From positions 1 to 21,400 of the forward strand of contig DATDAQ010000015.1 of the NCBI GenBank assembly GCA_036525295.1: 21,400 bases of DNA, given 5' to 3'. Shown in pieces: positions 5,519 through 13,800 of the stretch. The notes beneath the pieces were generated by a model. The model had not been told where the DNA came from, did not search any database, and saw only the letters and a list, made by a program, of their open reading frames with translations. Source of the stretch: VRUE01 sp036525295 (GTDB lineage: Bacteria > Actinomycetota > Thermoleophilia > Solirubrobacterales > 70-9). The first letter of the stretch is position 1. Each line of letters opens with the position of its first letter. The translations under genes were made by a program, and so were the position numbers.

Positions 5519-7909
5519 CTAGACCCGAGTGGGCACGAGGTCCAGCTCGCGCCAGGGGCCCTCACCGGCCATCGGCTGGGTGCGGCCCTCCAGCCAGTCG
5601 GCTTGGAGGTCGTCGTAGTGGGGGCTGGCGGGATGGCCCGACTGTCCGGTGAACATCTGCCAGCGCGAGCGCTCGGGCGCGGTCGGTTCGGCGACCATGC
5701 GCCAGCTCGGCGCCCAGACGGCCTTGTAGGGGTCGTTGGGGTCGTAGGCGATCTGGCTCACCGTCTCCTGGGCGCCGCCGGCCTTGAGGCTGCGGTTGAG
5801 CAGCTTGCGCAGCAGCGGGTTGGCCTCGCCCAGCGGATGGGGGAACTCCATCTCGTGCACGTGGCCCCAGCCCCAGGCCTCGGGGTCGGGGCCGAAGCGG
5901 TCGGTGAGATCGTCGAGGGCGCCGCTGAGCGCCTCCAGCACGAGACCCTCCCAGGGGCGGCCGATCAGCTCCTCGTCTTCTTCCTCCCAGAGCTTCATCA
6001 GGTGCGAGTGCCAGCGCCAGGGCGAGGTGACGTGCGGGGTGAAGCCGTTGTCGGCACGGTCGAGCCAGCGCTCGCTGAGGTCGCGGTCGCCGATCGCGGC
6101 GCGGGCGACCTCGCGGGCGAGGCGCAGCAGGAAGGCCTGGTAGATCGTGCCGGCAATCGAGTCGGGGTCGAGCCGGCCGTCCCAGCTGCGCAGCCGCTCG
6201 ATCGCGCTCAGCTCGCGCTGGCCCTGCGGCGCGAGCCGGCCCAGCCGGCGCGCCGCCTCGATCCCCGGGATCGAGAGGTTGTCGGACTGCATCGCCTCGA
6301 AGCCCTCGATGTCGTGCTCGCTGCCGGCGCGCAGCAGCTGCTCGATCCGCTCGGCGCGGAAGCCGTCGAGCCACTCGCTGGTGATGTGGTGCGGGTAGGA
6401 GTCGCCGACGATGCGGTTGTTGGCGGTGACGAGGAAGCCGCTCTCGGGATCGACCTTCTCCGGCAGCTCGTCGTAGGGGATCGTCCCCTCCCACTCGAAC
6501 TCACCCGTCCAGCCCGGCTTGGGCAGGTCGGGGCAGCCGCCCCTGCGCAGCGGCAGGCGGCCGATCAGCTTGTACCCGATCGAGCCGTGGCGGTCGGCCC
6601 AGATCAGGTTCGAGGCGGGCGAGACGTGGTCGCCGAGCTTGGCGACCAGCTCCGGGCCGGAGGCGATGTCGTGCAGCTCGAACATTCCCTTGAACGCGGT
6701 CGGCTGGTCGAGCGTCTGCCAGCGCAGGGCAAGCGGCTCGCCCTCGTCGGCGCCGAGCGCTTCGTTGACCAGCGGCCCGTGATGGGTGATGCGGACGTCG
6801 AGCACCTCGGGCGCGTCGCGGCCCTTGACCGGGATCTCCTCGCGCACGACTTCGAGCGGGCGCCACTCGTCTTCGAACAGGTAGCGGTCGCCGTCCACCT
6901 TCTCGACGAAGAGGTCCTGGACGTCGGCCATGACGTTGGTGAAGGTCCAGCAGACGTCGTTGTTCTGGCCCATGTAGACGCCGGGCATGCCCGGCAGCGA
7001 GGCGCCGCGGACGAAACGGCCGTCGAGGCTGAGCCCGACCTGGTACCAGATGCCCGGCATGCTCGGCGGCAGGTGCGGGTCGCCGGCGATCAGCGGATTG
7101 CCGCTGGCGCTGAGCTTGCCGGAGACCGCCCAGTTGTTGGAGCCGCTGGCCTCGGCGGCGAGGCCGATCGATTGGCGCACGGCGTCGATCTGCTCGACGA
7201 TCGCGAGCCCGTCGCCGGTCCAGGCTTCCTGGGTGACGACCGGGTTCTCGGCGGGGTAGGCGGAGTCGAGGCGGGCCGCCAGCTCGGGGCCGAGCGCACG
7301 CACCATGTCGGCGCGCAGCAGCTCCCGCTCCCAGTTGGTCGAGAGGCCGAAGGCGAGCAACTTGCCGAGACTGAGAATGTCGACCGGGCGCCACGGCTTC
7401 CAGGCGAGCCGCAGCAGCTGCATCTCGAAGGGCAGTGCCTTGGCGTCGGCCGCGGCCGCGTTGACCCCCTCGCAGAAGCGGTTGAGCAGGGCAAGCAGCG
7501 CCGGGTCGAGAGTCGCCGCCTCGCGCTCGGCCGTGCGGCGGATGCCTAGCGTCCGCATCAGCCGATCGATCGGCAGCCCCTCCTCCCCCGCCATCTCCGC
7601 AACGCGGCCGGAGACGACGCGGCGGTAGAAATCGAGCTGCCAGAGCCGGTCCTGTCCGTGGCAGAAGCCCTCGGCAAACCAGAGGTCGGTGGCGCTGTCG
7701 GCCTCGATATGGGGCACGCCCCAGCGGTCGCGGCGCACCTGGACCGTCCCTTCGAGCCCGTCGAGCTCGATCGTCCCCTTCTGCTTGGGGAGGGGACGGC
7801 GTGCGAGCCAGTGCCAGGCGGCGGCCGTGCCCGCGGCGGCGATGCCGGTGCCGGCTGCCCCGATGACCATCCCCGTACGCACGGCCCGACTTCCCTTGCG
7901 CGAACTCAT
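5519..7909 (-). CDS. Penicillin acylase family protein (Ntn hydrolase, S45)
   Basis: A 796-aa member of the penicillin amidase / acyl-homoserine-lactone acylase family (peptidase family S45). These are made as one precursor and self-cleave into alpha and beta chains. The autocatalytic nucleophile is Ser257 in the ASGSNNWAVSG motif, so the beta chain would start there. The alpha-chain signature RDRWGVPHIEADSATDLWFAEGFCHGQDRLWQLDFYRR (60-97) is classic. PHLPPSMPGIWYQ, MPGVYMGQNNDVCWTFTN and ITHHGPLVNE follow in the expected order. The N-terminus has a positively charged stretch and one Ala/Gly-rich hydrophobic segment (about 14-32), indicating export or membrane anchoring. Natural substrates are unknown; amides, N-acyl lactones or lipopeptides are possible. 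The ATG at 7909 lacks a good ribosome-binding site. Full length for the family. It may be co-transcribed with the DUF1906 gene downstream. Confidence 0.93.
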   Translation of the reverse strand: MSSRKGSRAVRTGMVIGAAGTGIAAAGTAAAWHWLARRPLPKQKGTIELDGLEGTVQVRRDRWGVPHIEADSATDLWFAEGFCHGQDRLWQLDFYRRVVSGRVAEMAGEEGLPIDRLMRTLGIRRTAEREAATLDPALLALLNRFCEGVNAAAADAKALPFEMQLLRLAWKPWRPVDILSLGKLLAFGLSTNWERELLRADMVRALGPELAARLDSAYPAENPVVTQEAWTGDGLAIVEQIDAVRQSIGLAAEASGSNNWAVSGKLSASGNPLIAGDPHLPPSMPGIWYQVGLSLDGRFVRGASLPGMPGVYMGQNNDVCWTFTNVMADVQDLFVEKVDGDRYLFEDEWRPLEVVREEIPVKGRDAPEVLDVRITHHGPLVNEALGADEGEPLALRWQTLDQPTAFKGMFELHDIASGPELVAKLGDHVSPASNLIWADRHGSIGYKLIGRLPLRRGGCPDLPKPGWTGEFEWEGTIPYDELPEKVDPESGFLVTANNRIVGDSYPHHITSEWLDGFRAERIEQLLRAGSEHDIEGFEAMQSDNLSIPGIEAARRLGRLAPQGQRELSAIERLRSWDGRLDPDSIAGTIYQAFLLRLAREVARAAIGDRDLSERWLDRADNGFTPHVTSPWRWHSHLMKLWEEEDEELIGRPWEGLVLEALSGALDDLTDRFGPDPEAWGWGHVHEMEFPHPLGEANPLLRKLLNRSLKAGGAQETVSQIAYDPNDPYKAVWAPSWRMVAEPTAPERSRWQMFTGQSGHPASPHYDDLQADWLEGRTQPMAGEGPWRELDLVPTRV

Positions 7910-7987
7910 ATCGAGTGTGTATCAGTTGGCCAGCCGACCAGGAAGTTAAAGCGCCCCGAAGCCGAATTGGCATTTTGCAATCGACCT

Positions 7988-9484
7988 ATGAAATATTCAT
8001 TCTCATTGGATCGGCACCTGGAAGATCGTCAGAGCAGAGGCTCCAGCAGTGCGTGGCTCGCTTCAGTCGCGATCGCCTGCTTGACGCTGCTTGCGCTGAC
8101 GACGCCTGACGCAACGGCGCGGATCTCATCCCAGGCTGATCCAAATCAACACGCCAAGAAAGGCGCGCTTGACACCGGCTTCGGCCATCAAGGCAAAGTC
8201 GTGATCCCAATAGCCCGGCACGACCGCGAATACGGGGGTCTCGCCCTGGGAATCGCTGGAGAAGATGAGATAGTCGCCGGCCAGGGCCGCACGCTCATTC
8301 GGCTTCGGTCAAACGGGACAGTGGACAGAAAATTCGGCCACCGAGGGAGGGTGGACCTGGGAGAGATCGCGGGACCCAGCTTTCTGCTCAGCGGGCTGGC
8401 AATCGACTCGCACGATCGCATCGTCGTTTCCGGCACCACATGGCCCACGACAAGTGAGCCCCCTCCCCCAGGTGTATTCGAAAGGCTCGATAGCCCGCCG
8501 AAGCTGGCGGCAGTAATCCGCCTCCTGCCAAGCGGAGACCCTGACCCTGAATTCGACCAGGACGGCTTTGTCGGCACTGATTTCGGCTTTCCGCCCCCTC
8601 CAATCCCAGGAGCCTCGTTACCGTCAGTCGGAACGACAGAAGTAATGGTCGACTCCGAAGACCGCCCGGTGATCGCCGGCACTGCTGCGACCAGATTCGG
8701 CGGCTGCCCAGTGGGGAGCTCCAACCTCGAACCGACGGGCTTCCTGGCACGCCTGACGCCCTACGGGTCCAACGACACCAGCTTCCACGGGAGCGGAACC
8801 TATGCGATGCCCGGCATCAGTCGGATACGAGGGCTCGTGCAAGCCGCCGCCGGGAGAATCCTGTCGATTGGCATCCACGATGAATGCCGAGGCTTGCCTC
8901 CGCCTTCACTATTCATCAGCCTCGATGCAAGCGGATATCCGAGCCCGGATTTCGGAGGCGGCGGGACTGTAACGCTCGGCGACTGGCTCAACCCCCTGCC
9001 TGACAGGAACCTCGTCCGCGACCGCTTCGACCGCATTTTCCTAGGAGATTCGACCTTCACGGAAGGGCCACCCCGGCACGATTTCTTTCGGATCATCCGA
9101 CTGACCGCGACCGGCACAATCAGCCAAAGCTTTGGGAAGCAAGGAATGGTCCATATACCTCTTTCCAGCCGAGAAAAGCTCGGATCGCTCACCGCCGATG
9201 CGCGGGGAGGACTGCTGGTTGCGGGTTTGCTGTTTAAGAAGTACCCACTCAGCCCCACTCGCAGGACGGCGAAATTCCTCCTTGTCCGAATGTCTGCAAA
9301 CGGCAGCCTCGACCCCAGATTCGGACGCAGAGGCCGGGCGGTGGTGGGCTTTGGCCCGGGCAGCAGCGCTTCTGCAAGCCAGATCCTCGTTGACGGGCGA
9401 GGAAGGGCGGTCGTTGCCGGAAACGTCAAGAGCCCGGACCTCCCGACCCATCGAGGTATCGCTTTGGCACGCTATGTGAAGTAG
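7988..9484 (+). CDS. Secreted delta-60-repeat protein, probable seven-bladed propeller
   Basis: A 498-aa exported protein with a hydrophobic signal segment at about residues 22-38 (WLASVAIACLTLLAL). Seven copies of a motif like NGxxDxxFGxxGxV are visible, starting with ALDTGFGHQGKV, then GTVDRKFGHRGRV, GDPDPEFDQDGFV, GSNDTSFHGSGTY, GYPSPDFGGGGTV, GTISQSFGKQGMV and GSLDPRFGRRGRAV. They alternate with IAVDSHDRIVVSG-type strands, the pattern of delta-60 repeats (TIGR02608). Seven copies suggest a closed seven-bladed beta-propeller. Such proteins are extracellular; their ligands are generally unknown. Base composition is less GC-biased at third positions than in the flanking acylase gene, suggesting a different history. 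The ATG at 7988 is chosen because it directly precedes the signal segment; there is no clear Shine-Dalgarno. It is divergent from the acylase gene and convergent with the MBL gene. Confidence 0.82.
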   Translation: MKYSFSLDRHLEDRQSRGSSSAWLASVAIACLTLLALTTPDATARISSQADPNQHAKKGALDTGFGHQGKVVIPIARHDREYGGLALGIAGEDEIVAGQGRTLIRLRSNGTVDRKFGHRGRVDLGEIAGPSFLLSGLAIDSHDRIVVSGTTWPTTSEPPPPGVFERLDSPPKLAAVIRLLPSGDPDPEFDQDGFVGTDFGFPPPPIPGASLPSVGTTEVMVDSEDRPVIAGTAATRFGGCPVGSSNLEPTGFLARLTPYGSNDTSFHGSGTYAMPGISRIRGLVQAAAGRILSIGIHDECRGLPPPSLFISLDASGYPSPDFGGGGTVTLGDWLNPLPDRNLVRDRFDRIFLGDSTFTEGPPRHDFFRIIRLTATGTISQSFGKQGMVHIPLSSREKLGSLTADARGGLLVAGLLFKKYPLSPTRRTAKFLLVRMSANGSLDPRFGRRGRAVVGFGPGSSASASQILVDGRGRAVVAGNVKSPDLPTHRGIALARYVK

Positions 9485-9515
9485 TAGTTGACGAGCGGCG
9501 GCGAGAACGGGGGCA

Positions 9516-10310
9516 TCATGGGATGCCACCGCCCGGCACTTTCCCTTCATCCTCGAGCTTGTCGAGGTGGGCCTGCATCACCATCGCCGCGGCCGGGCGG
9601 ACCTCGGCGGGGACGTCGTCCCAGACCTCGGCGAGCAGGGCCTCGCGAGAGCGCTCGCCTCGCTCCAGGGCCGTGAGGAGGCGGCGCTCGCGCATCTCGC
9701 GGTGCTCGACGTACTCGGCCAGCTTGGCTGCCGGATCCTCGATCCAGGGGCCGTGGCCGGGGCAGATCAGCTCGATCGGTTCCGCCTGCATGCGGCGCAG
9801 CGAGTCCATGTAGGCGGAGAGCGAGCCCCCGTCGGGCGGGACGAAGGTCGAGCCCACCCCGAGCACGAGGTCGCCGCTGAAGCAGACCCCGTCGGCGGTG
9901 AGCAGGCAGACGTGGTCGGGTGCGTGACCGGGGGTGGCGAGCGCTCGCAGGCCTGCGATCTCCTGGCCGTCGACCGGCAGGATGCGAAGCGGCGGAACCG
10001 GATGCCCAGGCCGCCGGTTTGCGACATCGGCGGCAAGCCATGCGGCGCCGTCGGCGTGATCGCCGTGGCCGTGCGTGAGGAGAATGAAGCCGACTCCGCC
10101 CCTCGCCTCCGCGGTCTTCCGCACCGCTTCCAGATGACCGCGATCCTCGGGCCCGGGATCGATCACGACGCAGGGGTCGGCCCCGTACAGGTAGGTGTTC
10201 GTCCCCTCCAGCGTCATCGGCCCCGGGTTGGGGGCGACGATGCAGAGGATCTCGGGGTGGCCCGGCGCCTCGCTGAACATTTCGTAACCCACGAAACGCC
10301 GATCTTCCAT
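9516..10310 (-). CDS. MBL-fold metallo-hydrolase (LACTB2-like)
   Basis: A 264-aa metallo-beta-lactamase-fold hydrolase of the LACTB2-like type. Metal ligands are in the THGHGDHADG motif (His80, His82, Asp84, His85), His129 in TPGHAPDH, Asp147 in FSGDLVLG and His186 in PGHGPW. The NPGPMTLEGTNTYL segment (28-41) is diagnostic for this subfamily, whose characterised members include RNA endonucleases and thioester-type hydrolases. The C-terminal 70 residues form the small winged-helix-like region (REMRERRLLTALERG, AEVWDDVP) of the LACTB2 type. It is the gene downstream of pafBC, 26 bases after its stop. A 20-bp-arm inverted repeat spans this junction and includes the ATG at 10310. Initiation may therefore be at Met11 (ATG at 10280), which would leave the hairpin non-coding. 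Confidence 0.88.
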   Translation of the reverse strand: MEDRRFVGYEMFSEAPGHPEILCIVAPNPGPMTLEGTNTYLYGADPCVVIDPGPEDRGHLEAVRKTAEARGGVGFILLTHGHGDHADGAAWLAADVANRRPGHPVPPLRILPVDGQEIAGLRALATPGHAPDHVCLLTADGVCFSGDLVLGVGSTFVPPDGGSLSAYMDSLRRMQAEPIELICPGHGPWIEDPAAKLAEYVEHREMRERRLLTALERGERSREALLAEVWDDVPAEVRPAAAMVMQAHLDKLEDEGKVPGGGIP

Positions 10311-10336
10311 GCTCTACATGGAATATCGGCGCTTCG
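10292..10336. repeat. Long imperfect inverted repeat between pafBC and the MBL gene
   Basis: The arms 10292-10311 and 10317-10336 are 20 bases each and match at 18 of 20 positions when one is reverse-complemented, with a 5-base loop CTCTA. The outer end lies next to the pafBC stop codon (10337-10339), and the other arm covers the annotated ATG of the MBL gene. There is no T-run after it, so it is not a typical intrinsic terminator. An mRNA hairpin controlling stability or translation between two cistrons, or an operator, are both possible. Confidence 0.75.
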
Positions 10337-12388
10337 TCAGCCGCTTACCTCTTTGGCGATCGCTTCGCGGGCGTCGTCGGGCTCGAGGACGACGAGGTCG
10401 CCGGCACCGCGCAGGATCTCGCGCACCAGCCATGACGTCCCGGCATAAGGCAGCTCGACCACTACGGCGCCGTCGGCGAGCTCCTCGACCACGGTGCGCT
10501 CCTCGCGCAGCCAGCGGGCGCGCTCGGGCGAAACCCAGACACGGGCGACGTGGGCGGTCGGCACCTCGCCGTGGGTCATCCAGCCCTCGACCCCGGCAAA
10601 CTCCTCGACTTCCGGGCGTGGCTCGAAGGTCTGCCCCGAGAGCGTCGCCTCCTTGATCCGGTCGAGCTTGAAGTGGCGGACGCCCTCTTTGGTCAGGTCG
10701 TAGCACTCGACGTACCAGCCCTCTTTGCCGTTCTCGAGCCGGTAGGGCTCGACCGAACGCTTGGTGAACGTGTCCTCGTTCTCCTTGTAGTAGTCGAGGT
10801 CGAGGACCTGGCTGGAGCCGATCGCCTCGTTGACCTTGCGCGCCACCTCGGCGTCGCCGCCGCTGCCGGCGGCGATCTCCAGCCCCTCCTCCGAGGGATC
10901 GTGGCCCAGCGCCTTGATGATCTTGGTGCGAGCGCTCTGCAGCCCGCCCTGCGGCAGGTGGTCGCCGAAGAGGTCGATCGCCGCGACCAGTGCCTTCGCC
11001 TCGAGCGGCAGCAGGCGTGCCGGGCGGGCGAAATTGTCGCCGTATGGCTCGGAGTCGACTTCGATCTCGTCGCCGACGATTTCGGCGTAGAGGACGTAGG
11101 TGCCGCCGCCGAAGTTGACGACGTTGAGCAGGTCGATGTCCTCCTGCAGCTCCTCGCCTGTGAGTTCGAGCCGCTGGCGGAGGTCGGCGACGCCGAGGCG
11201 CTCGCCGCGCTTGGCGGAGTCGATCAGGAGGCCGGCGAGGGTGACGAGGCGGGCGAATCGCTCGGGCCGGATCGCGGCTTCGCCGCGGCCGTTGGAGCGG
11301 GCCCGCCGCGGCGCCTCGCGCAGGGGCCGGTCGACGATCTCGGCCGGCTCGAAGCCGTTGTGGTGGCGGTCGTGGAGCAGCCCGAGGCGGCTTTCGGCCT
11401 CCTCGCGCAGCTCGTCCGGGCCCAGCACTTGGGCGTTCTGGCGCCAGCGCAGCACCCAGGCGATCAGCTCGCGCGGGGACGCGTAGTCGGTCTCGAAGAC
11501 CGAGCCCTTGCCGGGCGCGCCGTCGGACTTCTTCGCCGGGCGCAGCTCGCCGTAGGCGCCGAAGTCGCGCTCGATCAGCCAGGCGATGCGGTCGCGGACG
11601 AAGATCTTCGCGGTGCCCTGCATCTCCCCCAGCTGCCAGTCGGCGCGCTGGCCGTAGTCGCGGCGGTCGAAGTCCTCGGGAGGGGAGAAGTCGTGCTCGG
11701 CCTTGGACGCGTAGCCGACCTTGCCCTGGATCCGGGAGAGGCGGAAGACGCGGACCGCCTCGCGCTCGTGCGCGTGGCCGATCAAGTAGAACTGCCCGCC
11801 GCGGAAGACCAAGTGGTACGGATCGACCTTGCGCTTCTCCGTCTCGTCGCGCTCCATCGTGTAGTAGGTGAACTCGATCGTCTTGCGGCGCGAGATCGCG
11901 GTCTCGATCTTGGAAAGGCGCTGGGATAGCTCGCGTCCCCCCGCCGAGGCCGTCATCGCCATCTCGACCGGAGCGCGCTCGCCCTCCTTGAGCGGGTTCG
12001 GGTGGCCCCAAGCGACCTGCTGCAGCGCCAGCCGCAGCGGCTCGGCGTAGGCGAATTCACCGTCTGAGAGCAGCGAGAGCGCCGTGCTCAGCGCCGCCAG
12101 CTCGTCATCGGAGAACTTGATCGCGTCGAGGTAGAAATTCTCTGGCGGCAGCGAGTAGAGCTCGGCCTCGAAGAAGCCCTCGCCGGGCTTCTCGACCCCG
12201 AGCTGGATGCCGAGGCTTTCCAACTCCGCGCGGTCGGCGTAGAAGCGCCGCGCGAAGGCGTCGTCGTTCATGTCGCTGTAGCCCTCCACCTCGCGCTTGA
12301 TCTCGAGGGCCGAAACCGGCCTCCCCTGAGCCATCAGGAACGAGATCAGCGAGAGCTGGCGGATCAGCTTCTCGGTGTCCTTCGCCAC
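10337..12388 (-). CDS. pafBC: Fused PafB-PafC-like WYL-domain transcriptional regulator
   Basis: A 683-aa regulator made of two tandem HTH-WYL-WCX units. Unit one has a winged helix at about 1-75 (LIRQLSLISFLMAQGRPVSALEIKREV), a WYL domain at about 165-235 with VDPYHLVFRGGQFYLIGHAHER, and a C-terminal WCX region to about 335. After a basic Arg-rich linker, unit two has a helix-turn-helix at about 370-440, a WYL domain at about 525-595 (VEPYRLENGKEGWYVECYDL) and a final WCX region. In mycobacteria PafB and PafC are separate and together activate the RecA-independent DNA-damage response; single-chain fusions are known in some other actinobacteria. No proteasome accessory gene is adjacent here, so the role is inferred from architecture. 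Translation starts at GTG 12388, with TATCCT (12396-12401) and a 7-base gap upstream, typical of a leaderless actinobacterial mRNA. Confidence 0.87.
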   Translation of the reverse strand: MAKDTEKLIRQLSLISFLMAQGRPVSALEIKREVEGYSDMNDDAFARRFYADRAELESLGIQLGVEKPGEGFFEAELYSLPPENFYLDAIKFSDDELAALSTALSLLSDGEFAYAEPLRLALQQVAWGHPNPLKEGERAPVEMAMTASAGGRELSQRLSKIETAISRRKTIEFTYYTMERDETEKRKVDPYHLVFRGGQFYLIGHAHEREAVRVFRLSRIQGKVGYASKAEHDFSPPEDFDRRDYGQRADWQLGEMQGTAKIFVRDRIAWLIERDFGAYGELRPAKKSDGAPGKGSVFETDYASPRELIAWVLRWRQNAQVLGPDELREEAESRLGLLHDRHHNGFEPAEIVDRPLREAPRRARSNGRGEAAIRPERFARLVTLAGLLIDSAKRGERLGVADLRQRLELTGEELQEDIDLLNVVNFGGGTYVLYAEIVGDEIEVDSEPYGDNFARPARLLPLEAKALVAAIDLFGDHLPQGGLQSARTKIIKALGHDPSEEGLEIAAGSGGDAEVARKVNEAIGSSQVLDLDYYKENEDTFTKRSVEPYRLENGKEGWYVECYDLTKEGVRHFKLDRIKEATLSGQTFEPRPEVEEFAGVEGWMTHGEVPTAHVARVWVSPERARWLREERTVVEELADGAVVVELPYAGTSWLVREILRGAGDLVVLEPDDAREAIAKEVSG

Positions 12389-12395
12389 GGCTCGC

Positions 12396-12405
12396 AGGAT
12401 AGTGT
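12396..12405. promoter_or_regulatory. Overlapping divergent -10 elements of pafBC and the small membrane gene
   Basis: Only 29 bases separate the divergent start codons at 12388 and 12418. The minus strand reads TATCCT (12401 to 12396), 7 bases before the pafBC GTG. The plus strand reads TAGTGT (12400-12405), 12 bases before the ATG of the small membrane gene. The two hexamers overlap by two bases, so polymerase binding would be mutually exclusive. Promoter activity is inferred from position and resemblance only. Confidence 0.5.
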
Positions 12406-12417
12406 GCGGCCCGTCCC

Positions 12418-12735
12418 ATGGACCTGCTGCGCAATCTCTTCGGCAACGTGACCTCGGGCATCATCCGGCTTGCGGTCACGGCTGGGGTGCTGTTCCTCTG
12501 TTACCTCTTCATCGTCAAGCCGGTCCTGAAGACGACCAACGACGCGATCAAGTCGACCGGCCTAGACCAGATCGGCAAGTCGCTGGAAGGCATGAGCACG
12601 ACGATCAAGCGCGAGGTCCACCACTCCTTCGAGGTGACGAAGAAACGCGGGGCGAACCCTCAGAAGCTGGTGCACTGCGTGCAGCATGCGAACGGCAACG
12701 TCAAGCACATCGAACGCTGTACGCGGCGCTTCTGA
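12418..12735 (+). CDS. Small single-pass membrane protein, unknown function
   Basis: I do not recognise this 105-aa protein. Residues about 15-33 (IIRLAVTAGVLFLCYLFIV) form one transmembrane helix, preceded by a short N-terminus (MDLLRNLFGNVTSG). After the membrane segment comes a polar, lysine-rich region (KPVLKTTNDAIKSTGLDQIGKSLEGM) and a basic C-terminal tail with two cysteines in CVQHANGNVKHIERC, which could form a disulfide or bind a metal. Codon use is GC-rich like the neighbours, supporting a real gene. It is divergent from pafBC with overlapping -10 elements, and its stop lies 4 bases from the stop of the convergent exoribonuclease gene. Its position suggests it may belong to the pafBC regulon or be a local membrane partner, but that is only inference. 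A TatA identity was considered because tatA follows pafC in mycobacteria, but the amphipathic-helix pattern is not convincing. Confidence 0.75.
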   Translation: MDLLRNLFGNVTSGIIRLAVTAGVLFLCYLFIVKPVLKTTNDAIKSTGLDQIGKSLEGMSTTIKREVHHSFEVTKKRGANPQKLVHCVQHANGNVKHIERCTRRF

Positions 12736-12739
12736 ACGG

Positions 12740-13738
12740 CTAGGCCGCTTGGCGCTGGCCGAAGTAGGCGGAGCCCGACAGCGCCCGGTCGAAGCTCGAC
12801 CATGACTCGCCGGCGGGCAACTGGCGCTCGAGGCGGTCGAAGCTGCCGAGGCGGCCGCCGAGGTTGTCGATCATGTGGACGAGGACGGCCTCGCGGGTGG
12901 CGGGAACAACCGGCGAGCCGTGCTCGAGCGAGCCGTGATGGGCGAGGATGATGTGCAGCACGGCCTGGGCGAGCCCGGGGTCGAAGCCAGGAATCTCCTC
13001 GATCTGGCGGCGCACCTTGTAGTAGCCGAGGGGGATCTCGCCCTGGAGGCGCCCGGCATCGGTGAGGTCGATCGCCAGCGGATCGTCGTTGTAGGCCTCG
13101 GTCTTGCCGATGTCGTGAAGGAGGGCTCCGGTGACGGCGACGTCGCGGTCGATCCCGGGGAAGAAGGCGGCGGCGGCGCTGACCGCCTGGGCAACTGAGA
13201 CCGTGTGCTCGAGCAGGCCGTGGCGGTAGGCCTGGTGGTAGACCTTCGCCGCCGGCGCGTCGCGGAAGCGGGACCAGATCTCCGACTCCTCGCCGAAGAA
13301 GCGGTCGAGGAGGTAGCGAAGCTGCTGGTCCTGCACGGTCGCCAGCAGCTCGCGCAGGTCGCTCTCCAGGCGATCGAAGGAGACCTCCGACCCGACCGCC
13401 AGGTCCTCGGTGCGGTACTCGCTCCCGGCGGCCTCGCGCAGCCCGCTCAGCTTGATCTTCGATCCCCAGCGCTCGCTGACCTCGAAGAGCCCGCTGACGT
13501 GGACCGGCGTACCCGGGACGGCGATCGCGTAGAGCGCCTCGGCGTCCTCCCAGGAGACCGCCTCGCAGCTGCCGCTGGCGTCGCCGAGGCTCAGCCGCAA
13601 CCAGGGCTCGCCGTTGCGCTTGCGCCGCAGCTCCCGCTCGCGGACCGCGTAGACGCTGCCGACTCGCTGTCCGTCCTCCAGCTCGCCCAGCGGCACCCTC
13701 GTCGCGATGAGCGTCTCGGTGAGAGCTTGCTGCTCCAT
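12740..13738 (-). CDS. YhaM-like 3'-5' exoribonuclease (OB-fold + HD domain)
   Basis: A 332-aa protein with an N-terminal OB-fold nucleic-acid-binding domain (about residues 15-105: RVGSVYAVRERELRRKRNGEPWLRLSLGDASG, then VPGTPVHVSGLFEV) followed by an HD hydrolase domain (about 165-300). This is the order found in Bacillus YhaM, a 3'-5' exoribonuclease. HD ligands are visible: His173 and His178 in RHGLLEHTVSV, His208-Asp209 in LLHDIGK, His267/His268 and His273 in LAHHGSLEH, and Asp291 in MIDNLGG. It probably degrades RNA (or ssDNA) from the 3' end using a divalent metal. The ATG at 13738 is chosen over an upstream in-frame TTG at 13762 because TACTTT (13748-13753) lies 9 bases before it, fitting a leaderless start. 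The stop is 4 bases from the convergent membrane-protein gene. It is divergent from the arsenic operon. Confidence 0.9.
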   Translation of the reverse strand: MEQQALTETLIATRVPLGELEDGQRVGSVYAVRERELRRKRNGEPWLRLSLGDASGSCEAVSWEDAEALYAIAVPGTPVHVSGLFEVSERWGSKIKLSGLREAAGSEYRTEDLAVGSEVSFDRLESDLRELLATVQDQQLRYLLDRFFGEESEIWSRFRDAPAAKVYHQAYRHGLLEHTVSVAQAVSAAAAFFPGIDRDVAVTGALLHDIGKTEAYNDDPLAIDLTDAGRLQGEIPLGYYKVRRQIEEIPGFDPGLAQAVLHIILAHHGSLEHGSPVVPATREAVLVHMIDNLGGRLGSFDRLERQLPAGESWSSFDRALSGSAYFGQRQAA

Positions 13739-13800
13739 CTGCAATCCAAAGTAGTGACGCAAGCGGACGCCTCTGCGTCATCGGGTGAGATCGTGGTTCC

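Noticed and set aside
3769..5652. 627-codon plus-strand open frame
   Set aside because: It crosses the end of the PfpI gene in another frame and lies antisense to the DUF1906 gene; composition is Arg/Gly/Ala-rich with no recognisable domain.
5345..7549. 734-codon plus-strand open frame
   Set aside because: It is antisense to the penicillin-acylase-family gene, which has a full set of family motifs; the plus frame is low-complexity.
9512..9527. GGCATC-ATGG-GATGCC hairpin between convergent genes
   Set aside because: It is short, overlaps the MBL stop codon and has no U-tract; a bidirectional terminator is possible but not supported.
12418..12735. TatA identity for the small membrane protein, by analogy with the mycobacterial pafBC locus
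   Set aside because: It lacks the TatA hinge (FG) and amphipathic helix pattern after the membrane segment and carries a Cys-containing basic tail instead.
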